NCBI RefSeq assembly: GCF_016595525.1
Contig: NZ_JAENII010000016.1
Span: 1-64,000 of the forward strand
Direction of reading: 5' to 3'
Length of the DNA stretch: 64,000 nucleotides
Origin: Haloferula rosea
GTDB taxonomy: Bacteria > Verrucomicrobiota > Verrucomicrobiia > Verrucomicrobiales > Akkermansiaceae
The notes beneath the pieces are model-generated. The model had not been told where the DNA came from and did not search any database. It saw only the letters and a list, made by a program, of their open reading frames with translations. This document shows positions 46,709 to 54,504 of the stretch, piece after piece. Positions within the stretch are counted from its first letter, which is position 1, and the number at the start of each line of letters is the position of its first letter. A program made the position numbers and the translations under genes.

Positions 46709-46722
46709 ATAGGATATCCTAT
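46709..46722 (+). promoter_or_regulatory. Palindrome covering ribosome binding site and start codon
   Basis: ATAGGATATCCTAT is a perfect 14-base palindrome. Its left part holds the AGGA ribosome binding site and its right end the first two bases of the ATG of the DUF2235 gene. It settles the start at 46721. Such a palindrome could be an operator or let two messages pair and block translation (inference). Confidence 0.4.
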
Positions 46723-47749
46723 GAAAAGGATTGTCATTTGTTCTGACGGGACTTGGAACTCGCCCGACGACGAACAAGCGACAAACGTGCTGCGGTTCTC
46801 GCGCGCCATCGCACCTGTGGACAATGACGGCGCCAATCAGGTCGTCTTCTACGACTGGGGTGTGGGGGCCGACCGAAAGAAGATGAGCGGCGGCATCTCG
46901 GGTGCGGGAATCGATAAGAACATCATGGACTGCTACCGGTTCATCGTTCACAATTTCGAACCCGGCGATCAGCTCTTCTTCTTCGGATTCAGCCGTGGCG
47001 CCTATACCGTTAGATCACTTGGCGGATTCATTCGGAATTGTGGGATATTCAAGCGGGAACATGCCGACCGAATCCCTTCGGCCTATGATCACTACAGGCG
47101 TCGTCAACCGAGCAGCAGCCCCGATGCGCATGCCTCCGTCGAACTGCGACGTCGCTACGCTTGGAAAGACCGGCCCGAGATCGAGTTTCTGGGAGTATGG
47201 GACACAGTAGGGAGTCTGGGTGTCCCTGTCACCTTCTTCGGTCTCCTCGACAACGAAGAGTATCTGTTTCACGACACCTCGCCTAGCAGCATCATCCAGT
47301 GTGCCCGACACGCCATGTCCATCGACGAATGCCGGAAGGACTTCCCAGTGACCCGCTGGGATGTGAAGCCGGGAATCGACCTGAAGGAGGTTTGGTTTGC
47401 CGGCGTACACAGTGATGTGGGAGGCGGCTACGAAGACGACAACCGGCTCTCTGAAGTTGCAGCGACGTGGATGGCGCAAGAAGCCGCGGCAAGGGGGCTT
47501 CGGTTTGAGTCCTTCCTTCTCGATGCACTGGAGGATGTACCCGGAGCATCCCAACACCCCCAGCCCACCGGGATCTACCGGGTCAGAGGCAAGCGCTGGA
47601 GGAAGCTGCTGCTCGATGACCTTGTCCACGAATCGGTCAGGCGCAGATACCAGTATCTTGGCCGCAGATGGAAAAGCCCAGCGTTCCGGAAATTCTTCAA
47701 GGCCCACGATCACGACTGGTCCAGTCTACATATCGAAGGAAATCCGTAG
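46721..47749 (+). CDS. DUF2235 alpha/beta hydrolase (phospholipase Tle1-like domain)
   Basis: 342 residues from ATG 46721, which has AGGA six bases upstream (an ATG five codons earlier lacks it). The family is clear: KRIVICSDGTWNSPDD at the N terminus, GFSRGAYTVRSLGGFI with the nucleophile Ser, LGVWDTVGSLG, and WFAGVHSDVGGGY with the catalytic Asp/His region. DUF2235 occurs in Tle1-type phospholipase effectors of type VI secretion and in stand-alone cytoplasmic proteins. No secretion signal is present. Gene order is DUF2235, two-TM protein, TPR protein, all rightward. No VgrG, PAAR or other type VI gene is near. Toxin, defence or lipid turnover roles are all open. Confidence 0.85.
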   Translation: MKRIVICSDGTWNSPDDEQATNVLRFSRAIAPVDNDGANQVVFYDWGVGADRKKMSGGISGAGIDKNIMDCYRFIVHNFEPGDQLFFFGFSRGAYTVRSLGGFIRNCGIFKREHADRIPSAYDHYRRRQPSSSPDAHASVELRRRYAWKDRPEIEFLGVWDTVGSLGVPVTFFGLLDNEEYLFHDTSPSSIIQCARHAMSIDECRKDFPVTRWDVKPGIDLKEVWFAGVHSDVGGGYEDDNRLSEVAATWMAQEAAARGLRFESFLLDALEDVPGASQHPQPTGIYRVRGKRWRKLLLDDLVHESVRRRYQYLGRRWKSPAFRKFFKAHDHDWSSLHIEGNP

Positions 47750-47803
47750 TGGCTTCATATCCTATTGATCCACCATCTCACTCATACCCCCACTCCCATC
47801 ATC

Positions 47804-48403
47804 ATGAGGCACTCTGCTGACAACGTGACTGGAATGTCATTCTTCACCGCCGATATCGACGGAGGCGGATTCGATCCTCTCGCTGCCCTCGAATACGGAG
47901 GAATCGGGCTTGCCGCGGTATGTGCCTATCTCGCTTACACCCTCCTCAAGGATGTCGGGGAAGAGGAAAGGAACCGTCAGAAATTGATTGAGCGGTTCAT
48001 GATCTTTGCGCTGATCATTGCCGTATTGGGTTCCACTGCGAAAATCATCGAGCTCTCGATTGGAGATGGTTCAAAACCGGTCAAGGGTCGTGTCTCCGCC
48101 CTGCTCCACAAACCGGGAAAGCTTGAGGAGATCAAGGTGTCCCACCGATCGGTAGGCAACGAAGCAGTCGAACTCGCCTTCAGTGAAACAGATGGCTTCT
48201 GCAACACCGAGCTGGCGGATGGCCACGTGATCACCATTCAGGATTCCGGTCTTCTCGCAGCACTCAAGTATTCCCTCCAACAAGTGGAGAAAGAACGAAA
48301 GGAGCTCCAAGATCGAATCAACAGATTGGAGCAGAGGCAGAATCCAAATGAAACCCCAGGAGATCATGAAAGTGAACGTGGAATTCTTGACGCTGGTATC
48401 TGA
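47804..48403 (+). CDS. Two-TM protein with C-terminal coiled coil
   Basis: 199 residues from ATG 47804 (a TTG at 47765 or an ATG at 47834 are alternatives; none has a clear ribosome binding site). There are two hydrophobic segments, LEYGGIGLAAVCAYLAYTLL (20 residues) and FMIFALIIAVLGS, joined by a short charged loop. A soluble domain of about 70 residues follows, then the coiled coil YSLQQVEKERKELQDRINRL. No known family. It starts 54 bases after the DUF2235 gene and its end overlaps the TPR gene, so the three are probably co-transcribed. It may anchor the hydrolase at the membrane or act as an immunity or sensor subunit (inference). Confidence 0.6.
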   Translation: MRHSADNVTGMSFFTADIDGGGFDPLAALEYGGIGLAAVCAYLAYTLLKDVGEEERNRQKLIERFMIFALIIAVLGSTAKIIELSIGDGSKPVKGRVSALLHKPGKLEEIKVSHRSVGNEAVELAFSETDGFCNTELADGHVITIQDSGLLAALKYSLQQVEKERKELQDRINRLEQRQNPNETPGDHESERGILDAGI

Positions 48404-49406
48404 CCGGATGCTCCCGCAAGCGCTCAGAGGTTTGCTCACTTCTGTCCTGTTGCTTCCGGCAACGGCACAGGACAAGTTTCAGCCGGAGATCCCTGAGGAC
48501 GCCGTCGAGAAATTGGAAGTCGCACGAGCGGACCGACTGGAGGGCAGGATTGACGAAGCCAGGCAGCGGCTGACGGATTTGATAAGTGATCATCCCGACT
48601 ACTATCGGGCGCGCTACAACCTGGGTTTGCTGGAGTATGATGCCGGCAACACGGATTCCAGCAAGGAAACCCTGAGCAAGGTGTATGCGATGCGCCTTTC
48701 GGACGACCACGAGATTGATGAAAATTCGATATTCTCGACGTTCGGCTGGGTTTGCTTCGTGGATGGCGATTTCAAGCAAGCCGAAGGGGTTTACAACAAG
48801 GGTTATGAACTTGCAAAGAACGATCCAGCCCAACGAGCCCTACAAAGCAACCTGCTCGCGAATCTTGGAGAACTCTACTATGTCACAGGTCGATTCGAGG
48901 ATGCCATCGAAGTGTTGACGAAGGCCAGGACGGAGTTTGGCAACGACAAGGCATCAGAGACCTTGAACCGAATCGAGGAATACCTCGCGATGAAGAAGGA
49001 GTTGGCTTCAGCAGACGATCCAGACTCTCTCGTCGCCTTGCTTTCAAGCGACCGGTCGGCCGTGAGGAAGGCGGCCTACTTTTCCCTCGAACTGAGGAAT
49101 GACAAAACTGAGGTCACAGATGCGCTTTTTCAAGCGCTCGAGAAGGAGCTGACAAGCAAGGAACCATCTTGGATTGCAGTCGTGAACAGTGCAGACTTGC
49201 TCACTAGAAGCTTCGCCATTCATACAGATGCTCAGATCAAGATGCTCTCTGACATGAAGGAGCAGTGGGAGGAGCGCAGCAAGGGGTGGACTGGAATTGA
49301 TGACTCTTCATTACTTGCGATGAGAGAGGCGCTGTGGAGGATTGCGGCTGGTGAGAATGCAACACCCGACAGCGGGGAATCCACTGGTCCGATGCCCGAA
49401 GACTGA
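48366..49406 (+). CDS. TPR-repeat protein, probably exported
   Basis: 346 residues from ATG 48366, chosen because AGGAG lies three bases upstream; the frame overlaps the previous gene. Starting at the ATG at 48408 instead gives a clean signal peptide, MLPQALRGLLTSVLLLPATA, so the mature protein probably begins at QDKFQPE either way. Residues of about 60-215 hold about four tetratricopeptide repeats (RYNLGLLEYDAGNTDSSKET; FVDGDFKQAEGVYNKGYEL; LGELYYVTGRFEDAIEVLTK). The C-terminal third is helical (HEAT-like: LLSSDRSAVRKAAYFSLE). TPR proteins are scaffolds; here the likely partner is one of the two upstream products. The stop codon lies in the first unit of a tandem repeat. Confidence 0.65.
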   Translation: MKVNVEFLTLVSDRMLPQALRGLLTSVLLLPATAQDKFQPEIPEDAVEKLEVARADRLEGRIDEARQRLTDLISDHPDYYRARYNLGLLEYDAGNTDSSKETLSKVYAMRLSDDHEIDENSIFSTFGWVCFVDGDFKQAEGVYNKGYELAKNDPAQRALQSNLLANLGELYYVTGRFEDAIEVLTKARTEFGNDKASETLNRIEEYLAMKKELASADDPDSLVALLSSDRSAVRKAAYFSLELRNDKTEVTDALFQALEKELTSKEPSWIAVVNSADLLTRSFAIHTDAQIKMLSDMKEQWEERSKGWTGIDDSSLLAMREALWRIAAGENATPDSGESTGPMPED

Positions 49407-49439
49407 AGACTGAAGACTGAAGACTGAAGACTGAAGACT
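49398..49439 (+). repeat. Six perfect GAAGACT heptamers
   Basis: GAAGACT is repeated six times without error; the first unit contains the TPR gene's last two codons and its TGA stop (49404-49406), the others lie downstream. Because every unit contains TGA when read from its own start, changes in copy number would not extend the protein. It probably arises by slippage; the same heptamer array occurs in other bacterial genomes and may be a mobile or slippage-prone element. Confidence 0.95.
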
Positions 49440-49605
49440 GAACCTTCAGTCGCTCGGTTCCAAAGTGAAGTTCTCCGCACTACCGTGCCACCTCCAGACT
49501 GCCATTCTGGGAAGTCAAACCTCAGTTTTCAGCATCCCACCTCTGCCACACTTGCGGTTCACATTTATTTGAATCAGATGGGGCATCAAATATGGTAGGG
49601 AGCAA

Positions 49606-51099
49606 ATGCTCCGCTTCATCCTCCCACTTTGGCTCGTCCTGTCCGGTATCATCGCCAATGCCGCCGACCGGCGCGATCATGTCCTGCTCATCACCATCGA
49701 CGACCTCAATGACTGGGTCGGTTGTCTGAGCGAGAAGGATTCCCCTTCCAAGGGCGGCCAACTCACCGGCGAGGGCCACCCCCAGGCATCCACACCCCAT
49801 CTCGATCGACTTGCGAAGCGCGGCGTGCTGTTCACCAACGCCCACTGCCAGGCACCGATCTGTCGACCATCGCGCACCAGCTTCATGTCCGGCCTGCGGC
49901 CCACGACTTCAGGCATCTACGGCAACGGGCCCAAGTACGACGCCGATGGGAAGCATGTGCCGGGACAGGACCTGCCGTGGTTGACCCGCCGCTTCGAGGA
50001 CGCTGGCTACCATGTTTTCACTGCCGGGAAGATCCTCCATGCCAGTCAGAACAAGGTGCTGGGGGGCACGGAATGCTTCAAAACCAACCAAGGGCCATTT
50101 CCACCGCAGAAACTCGGCGTCCCCAAGAAGATCACTCCCAACAGCATCTGGGACCTCGGCGCCTACCCGGAAAGCCCGGAGCGCTACACCGACCTGCGGA
50201 TCGCCAGGTGGACCGCCGAGCACATCCGCAAGCCTCTCGCAGCGGAGGACAAGCCCCGCTTCATGGCACTCGGCTTTTACAACCCGCACCTGCCCTTGTT
50301 CGCTCCCCGAAAATGGTTCGATGAGGCACCGAAGAAGGAGGACGTCCTGCTTGGAGCCAGACGCGCAGGCGATCTGGACGACCTTCCCGCCATTGCGAAG
50401 CGCATCGCCAGCCGTGTCTCATTTCAGGAATGTGCCGATTGGTCACTCAGAAGCGAAGACAACCTCCGCAGCCTGACCCAGGCCTATCTCGCCTGCACTT
50501 CCGCCATGGATGATGCCCTCGGTGAAGTCATCGATGCTCTCGACGAAAGTGACATGGCAGAACATACGTGGATCGTCGTACTATCGGATCACGGCTGGCA
50601 TTTGGGGGAGAAGAACCACATCGCCAAGCAGACGTTGTGGACACGTTCCACACGCGTGCCGCTCATTGTGGTGCCTCCCAAACATCTGGAAGACACGCCG
50701 CGTGGCGTCCGATGCAATCGGCCTGCCGAGCTGCTGGATGTCTATCCCACCCTGATCCAAGCCGGCGGGCTGGATGCCCGGCCGAGCGACAACCTACTCG
50801 ACGGACTGAGCCTGATTCCATGGATCGCCAATCCCGCTGCGCAGAAAGATCGTCCTGCCATCACCACCATTTACGCCCACAATCACAGCATCGTCGGCGA
50901 CCGCTACCGCTACACGCGCTATGCGGATGGAAGTGAGGAACTCTACGATCGCCAGAAGGATCCCCATGAGTTCGACAACCTGATCCCCCGCATCGAGAAT
51001 GACGAAGCGCTGCAAGGGGTCGTCAAAACACTCTCATCGTGGATTCCGAAGGAGGAAGCCGGCAAACCGGATCTGGTCGATGACCGCATCGAGCGGTAG
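49606..51099 (+). CDS. Exported sulfatase (iduronate-2-sulfatase-like)
   Basis: 497 residues with a signal peptide ending IIANAA. The sulfatase core shows DHVLLITIDDLNDWVG with the metal ligands, Cys86 in CRPSRTSFMSG (canonical C-x-P-S-R, formylglycine site), GKILH, and VLSDHGWHLGEKNHIAKQT with the second metal-binding Asp/His and the conserved Lys. The DDLNDW start and WHLGEKNHI block are typical of iduronate-2-sulfatase-like and choline-sulfatase-like enzymes. Likely substrate: a sulfated sugar in a glycosaminoglycan or algal polysaccharide (by family). The gene stands alone, after the heptamer repeat. Confidence 0.93.
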   Translation: MLRFILPLWLVLSGIIANAADRRDHVLLITIDDLNDWVGCLSEKDSPSKGGQLTGEGHPQASTPHLDRLAKRGVLFTNAHCQAPICRPSRTSFMSGLRPTTSGIYGNGPKYDADGKHVPGQDLPWLTRRFEDAGYHVFTAGKILHASQNKVLGGTECFKTNQGPFPPQKLGVPKKITPNSIWDLGAYPESPERYTDLRIARWTAEHIRKPLAAEDKPRFMALGFYNPHLPLFAPRKWFDEAPKKEDVLLGARRAGDLDDLPAIAKRIASRVSFQECADWSLRSEDNLRSLTQAYLACTSAMDDALGEVIDALDESDMAEHTWIVVLSDHGWHLGEKNHIAKQTLWTRSTRVPLIVVPPKHLEDTPRGVRCNRPAELLDVYPTLIQAGGLDARPSDNLLDGLSLIPWIANPAAQKDRPAITTIYAHNHSIVGDRYRYTRYADGSEELYDRQKDPHEFDNLIPRIENDEALQGVVKTLSSWIPKEEAGKPDLVDDRIER

Positions 51100-51138
51100 G
51101 CCCATGCTGGCTGCCTCCCGTCACTCGGCAGGCGCATT

Positions 51139-52002
51139 TCACTCAGGCTTCATCTCAAAGGGGATCTTCCGCTCGATGAAAGCGGGGGCCGCATACACGT
51201 GGATCCTCTCGAGGGGCCCGGTATCCGCGAAGCGGAAGGATGTTTGACCCGCACCGGGATGATCAAGGCGTTGCTGCCCGCCGCGGCCGACAATCTTCAG
51301 CTCCTTGCCGGCTGCATCGATCCCCACCACATGGAGCACCTTGCGGTACTCATTCTCGCCATACTCGACAACCACCTCCTGATTCTCCCAGTTCGGACGC
51401 AGGGTGAGCCCATCAGCGATCTCAGTCGTAGCCGCTCCATCCTTCGTCAGTTCGATCGACTGGGTACGGACCGGCAGGGTCAGGGTGACCTCACCGACGA
51501 TCTTTTCGATATCACGGGTCTTGGCTTCCCCATCAATCTTCAGGCCACGGGAATCGCGGAAGGTTCCCTTGTCGGCCTGCCACGTCTGACTTGAGCCCGC
51601 CTTAGGACCCGCCGGGATGGTGGTGCCATCCTTGAGATGCACGACCCCCTCGATGGCCAGCGCGCCGCCTTCGTAGGTCGGTCGCGCCCCACCCGGCCCG
51701 GGGTTGAGGTTGAGCTCCGGTCCGTAGCTCATTCGCACATACACCTCATTGAAGCCTCCGCTGACGGAGACGAACTTCAGCTGTTCCGCAATCAGCTTGT
51801 CGATCTCCTCCTCGGTCTGGCTGCGCGGACTGAGCGCGAGGAAACCTTCGGGAATCTCCAAGGGGGTGTAGTCGGTGAGAACCACCTCCGCGGCCGGCTC
51901 TTCAGGCTCAGTCGGCGGAGCCTCTGCCCCGCTCTCCTTCTTGCAAGATAGCAGTCCGATGAATGCCAAGAGCGGCAGGGATGTTGCGATGGGTTTGAGC
52001 AT
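51139..52002 (-). CDS. Lipoprotein of unknown function
   Basis: 287 residues. MLKPIATSLPLLAFIGLLSC is a type II signal peptide with lipobox LLSC (lipidated Cys20). An acidic Pro-rich linker (about 22-40) leads to a beta-rich mature domain with TLTLPVRTQSIELTKDG, NQEVVVEYGENEYRK and SFRFADTGPLERIHVY, reminiscent of immunoglobulin-like or DUF-type periplasmic domains. No family recognised. It is convergent with the sulfatase gene upstream and divergent from the MaoC gene. Confidence 0.65.
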   Translation of the reverse strand: MLKPIATSLPLLAFIGLLSCKKESGAEAPPTEPEEPAAEVVLTDYTPLEIPEGFLALSPRSQTEEEIDKLIAEQLKFVSVSGGFNEVYVRMSYGPELNLNPGPGGARPTYEGGALAIEGVVHLKDGTTIPAGPKAGSSQTWQADKGTFRDSRGLKIDGEAKTRDIEKIVGEVTLTLPVRTQSIELTKDGAATTEIADGLTLRPNWENQEVVVEYGENEYRKVLHVVGIDAAGKELKIVGRGGQQRLDHPGAGQTSFRFADTGPLERIHVYAAPAFIERKIPFEMKPE

Positions 52003-52139
52003 CCAGCCAGATTGACCTCTCGCCCGGGCGCGTCAACCCATCTCACCGACCCCGGGCGACATCGGCTCCACACAAAGGCAGGCTTGCATTCTCCATGGCA
52101 AAGCCAAGGGTGGCCGCTGGCTTCGGCCACCTGAAACTC

Positions 52140-52541
52140 ATGAAATTCTCTGAACTCTCGGTCGGCCAGAAAGCCAGCAACACCATTCTCATCACTCCGG
52201 AAATGATCAACGGCTTCGCCGACGTCACCGGAGACCAGAATCCCCTGCATACGGACCCAGCCTATGCAGAGCCGAGGTTTGGCGGTGTCATCGCCCACGG
52301 GGTGCTGTTGGTCGGCTTCTTTTCCGCCCTTCTTGCCACCGAGCTTCCCGGACCGGGAGCTGTCGCACGCTCCCTGAACGCCCGATTCAAGTCCCCCGCC
52401 CGCCCCGGAGATGAGGTCAAGGTCGAGGTGGAGATCGTCAAGCTGGTGCCGAGGATCCGCAAAGCCGCACTGGAAGGCCGGGCCACCATCGGAGACCGCG
52501 TGGTGCTTCTGATCTCGGCCGAGTGCCTGCTGGAAGAGTAG
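52140..52541 (+). CDS. MaoC-like (R)-specific enoyl-CoA hydratase
   Basis: 133 residues from the ATG at 52140; the upstream ATG at 52095 would add 15 basic residues that the family does not have. The hot-dog fold signature is complete: DVTGDQNPLHTDPAYA with catalytic Asp and His, then FGGVIAHGVLLVGFFSALL and RFKSPARPGDEVKV. Such enzymes hydrate trans-2-enoyl-CoA to (R)-3-hydroxyacyl-CoA and link fatty acid oxidation to polyhydroxyalkanoate or other lipid synthesis, in the cytoplasm. It stands alone, divergent from the lipoprotein gene. Confidence 0.88.
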   Translation: MKFSELSVGQKASNTILITPEMINGFADVTGDQNPLHTDPAYAEPRFGGVIAHGVLLVGFFSALLATELPGPGAVARSLNARFKSPARPGDEVKVEVEIVKLVPRIRKAALEGRATIGDRVVLLISAECLLEE

Positions 52542-52690
52542 GGTCAGGGACCCAATGCTCTCTGCGGACCTCAGTTCCGAGTCGGCAACTTCGTCTTTGG
52601 AAAGCACCGGATGATTCCAGGATCTTCCGGTATTTCATCCGCTAGGCTCTCGGAATCCCCCCACCCTCTCCGACGCACCTCTGGGCCCAT

Positions 52691-52719
52691 ATAAAAGATG
52701 CCGCTCCGAAGAGCGGCAT
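52691..52719 (-). terminator. Intrinsic terminator of the L,D-transpeptidase gene
   Basis: ATGCCGCTC (52698-52706) pairs with GAGCGGCAT (52711-52719), nine perfect base pairs. On the minus strand the loop is TTCG, a very stable tetraloop, and the stem is followed by CTTTTAT. It lies about 40 bases after the stop of the minus-strand gene. Confidence 0.92.
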
Positions 52720-52760
52720 GCAAGGGGCGGTCAACGACCGCCATGGAGCGACAGCCGGGC

Positions 52761-53390
52761 TCAGTTGAAGTTCCACATCTTGCCTTGCTCGTGATCCGCA
52801 AAGACCTTGCTGCTCTTCATGTAGGAATCCGGTGGATTCGGAAGCGGTCCGTCGTCGAGACGGGGAAGAGTGGCTCCGATGGTGCTGTCCCAAGGTTGCG
52901 AAGAAGCCACCACCACTGGCGTGCCGACCCGCACCATGTCGAAGACCTTCCGCGCGGAGTTCAGCGGCATGCGCACACAACCGTGAGTGGACGGGTAGGG
53001 CTTCACGAAACCCCAGTGCATGCCATACGCAGGCCTGTAGAAGGACATCCAGTAGGTCATCGGGTAGCCGGCTCCCGGATTGCTCTGACGGCGGCGATGG
53101 CGGGTCTTGGAAAGGATCCGGTGAGTGCCCTTCGGGGTGGGAGTGGCACTGGTTCCGACGCCTACGGGCGTGGCAAGCAGGACGTTGTTTCCTTCCGTGA
53201 CGTAGAGTTTACCCGCACCGGTGCTGATGTGCACCTTCACTGCGGAAGGGTTGGTCGGCTTCTTCGCCGGTGGGTCGAATGAGAACGCCGTGCCCGAACG
53301 GGAGGTCGTGCTCATGTTCGTGCAGGAGCTCAGGAATAGGGCGGCACCGCCGAGGGCGATGGAAATGAGGAATCGAAGCGGTTTGTTCAT
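52761..53390 (-). CDS. L,D-transpeptidase (YkuD family) lipoprotein
   Basis: 209 residues from the ATG at 53390; the upstream ATG in the frame adds five residues without benefit. The leader MNKPLRFLISIALGGAALFL ends in lipobox LSSC (Cys23). The YkuD domain (about 50-165) has the full active site: His125 in GMHWGF, and STHGCVRMP with His136 and catalytic Cys138. These enzymes make 3-3 crosslinks in peptidoglycan or attach proteins to it in the periplasm. The short Pro/Ser-rich tail after the domain is of unknown use. Followed by a strong terminator, so a single-gene unit. Divergence from D,D-type enzymes implies resistance to most penicillins (family knowledge). Confidence 0.92.
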   Translation of the reverse strand: MNKPLRFLISIALGGAALFLSSCTNMSTTSRSGTAFSFDPPAKKPTNPSAVKVHISTGAGKLYVTEGNNVLLATPVGVGTSATPTPKGTHRILSKTRHRRRQSNPGAGYPMTYWMSFYRPAYGMHWGFVKPYPSTHGCVRMPLNSARKVFDMVRVGTPVVVASSQPWDSTIGATLPRLDDGPLPNPPDSYMKSSKVFADHEQGKMWNFN

Positions 53391-53464
53391 GGTCTTACCG
53401 GACATGGATGGAGGGTGGGATCGGGAATTCGAAAATGGATGGCGAGGTCGCGGCGATGGCTGCC

Positions 53465-53878
53465 TCAGCGGACGGCGGCATCCCGCAATTCAAGATAGCT
53501 TTGGTATTCCGCAAGGGTGACTTTGCCATCCTTGTTGGCATCCGCTTCGTCGAAGGAGCCGACGAAGGTATTGAATACCAGCGGGCTGGCCTGTGCTTCG
53601 GCCAGAGTAACCTTTCCACTCCCGGATTGATTGACCTTGCGGAAATTCTCCGCAGTTCCGCCTGCGGCGACGAACTCGGCCTCGGTGACCACCCCGTCGC
53701 TGTTGGAGTCATACATCTCGAAGGCCTCGGCGATGATCAACTTGGTCACCTCGACGCGTTCGACCGACCCATTGCCATCCTTGTCGGCTTGCTTGAATCG
53801 TTGCTCAGGGGAAGAGGTTGAGTTGGTGGCGCAGCTGGCCAGAAACAGGAGCGGAAGAAGCGGCATGATCAATTTCAT
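53465..53878 (-). CDS. EF-hand lipoprotein
   Basis: 137 residues from the ATG at 53878. The upstream extension of the frame has no protein character. MKLIMPLLPLLFLASC is a type II signal peptide (lipid Cys16). Four EF-hand loops follow: DKDGNGSVERVE, DSNSDGVVTEAE, the weaker NQSGSGKVTLAE (Gln/Ser in place of acidic ligands) and DANKDGKVTLAEY. A calcium-binding periplasmic or outer-membrane lipoprotein; partner unknown. It is 74 bases upstream of the transpeptidase gene region on the same strand. Confidence 0.85.
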   Translation of the reverse strand: MKLIMPLLPLLFLASCATNSTSSPEQRFKQADKDGNGSVERVEVTKLIIAEAFEMYDSNSDGVVTEAEFVAAGGTAENFRKVNQSGSGKVTLAEAQASPLVFNTFVGSFDEADANKDGKVTLAEYQSYLELRDAAVR

Positions 53879-54276
53879 TGGCGGAAAAATGGCGCAGATC
53901 CCGCGATCCGTCGATGTGGAAATTGGGCTAGTTTCGCCACCCGAACGGGACGTGCCTGAGAACCCAAAACCCGACATCGGCATGGCCGGCGAATCGTTCG
54001 AACCAGCCCGGGCAGGATTCCCGGAGCCGTCGGCTTCATCGCGAGCCAGCTCCATCTTCTCCCATTGCAAATTGGCGATTTGCACATACGGGTCCGTGCA
54101 TTCTGCGCGATCCATGCGGGTTTCCCCGCCCTCGGCGCGACCCCACTTTCCCCACCGGGAATGTGGGGTCGGCCCTATCAGGAAGCGGTCGGGAGGGCGA
54201 TTGGCGGCCTGCCAGCCACGGACCGCCTCACCCGGCATCCTTCTTGCGAAACGAAGGGGAACCTACTGACATCCCC
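53879..54276. other. Divergent intergenic region with a long hairpin
   Basis: 398 bases between the EF-hand lipoprotein and the rightward Pmp3 gene. Frames crossing it have no domain. The notable element is a hairpin at 54138-54171. AAGGGG about 18 bases before the Pmp3 ATG is too far to be a good ribosome binding site. Confidence 0.45.
54138..54171. repeat. 15-bp inverted repeat / hairpin with one mismatch
   Basis: CGACCCCACTTTCCC and GGGAATGTGGGGTCG pair at 14 of 15 positions with a CACC loop. No T-run follows on either strand, so it is not a classical terminator. It could be a small RNA structure, a processing site or an operator for the divergent genes. Confidence 0.65.
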
Positions 54277-54432
54277 ATGAACAAACTACTTCTCGTCCTC
54301 CTCTCCATCCTCCTTCCACCCCTCGCCGTCTACCTCAAGGCCGGTGCCGGCAAACAACTGGTGCTCAACATCGTTCTCGTCTTCCTCTTCTGGGTTCCCG
54401 CCGTCATTCACGCGCTCCTGGTCGTTCTGTAA
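54277..54432 (+). CDS. Pmp3/UPF0057 (YqaE-like) small membrane protein
   Basis: 51 residues: MNKLLLVLLSILLPPLAVYL, then a short loop KAGAGKQLVLNI and a second membrane helix VFLFWVPAVIHALLVVL. The LPPLAVYLK and FWVPAVIHAL blocks are the Pmp3/UPF0057 signature. These proteolipids of the inner membrane are linked to membrane potential and stress tolerance in other organisms. It is followed in the same frame and direction by a gene of unknown function and a PAP2 phosphatase. Confidence 0.85.
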   Translation: MNKLLLVLLSILLPPLAVYLKAGAGKQLVLNIVLVFLFWVPAVIHALLVVL

Positions 54433-54504
54433 ATCACCCCGCGGCCTCGGCCTCAGGACGGACGGTCCATCCGCCTGCCACTCGAACAGAATCTCATCCA
54501 CAGC

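Noticed and set aside
49232-49480. Minus-strand frame with repeated SVFSLQS
   Set aside because: It is only the translation of the GAAGACT heptamer array; no start signal or domain.
52541-52565. GGGTC/GACCC hairpin after the MaoC gene
   Set aside because: Only a 5-bp stem and no T-run, too weak to call a terminator.
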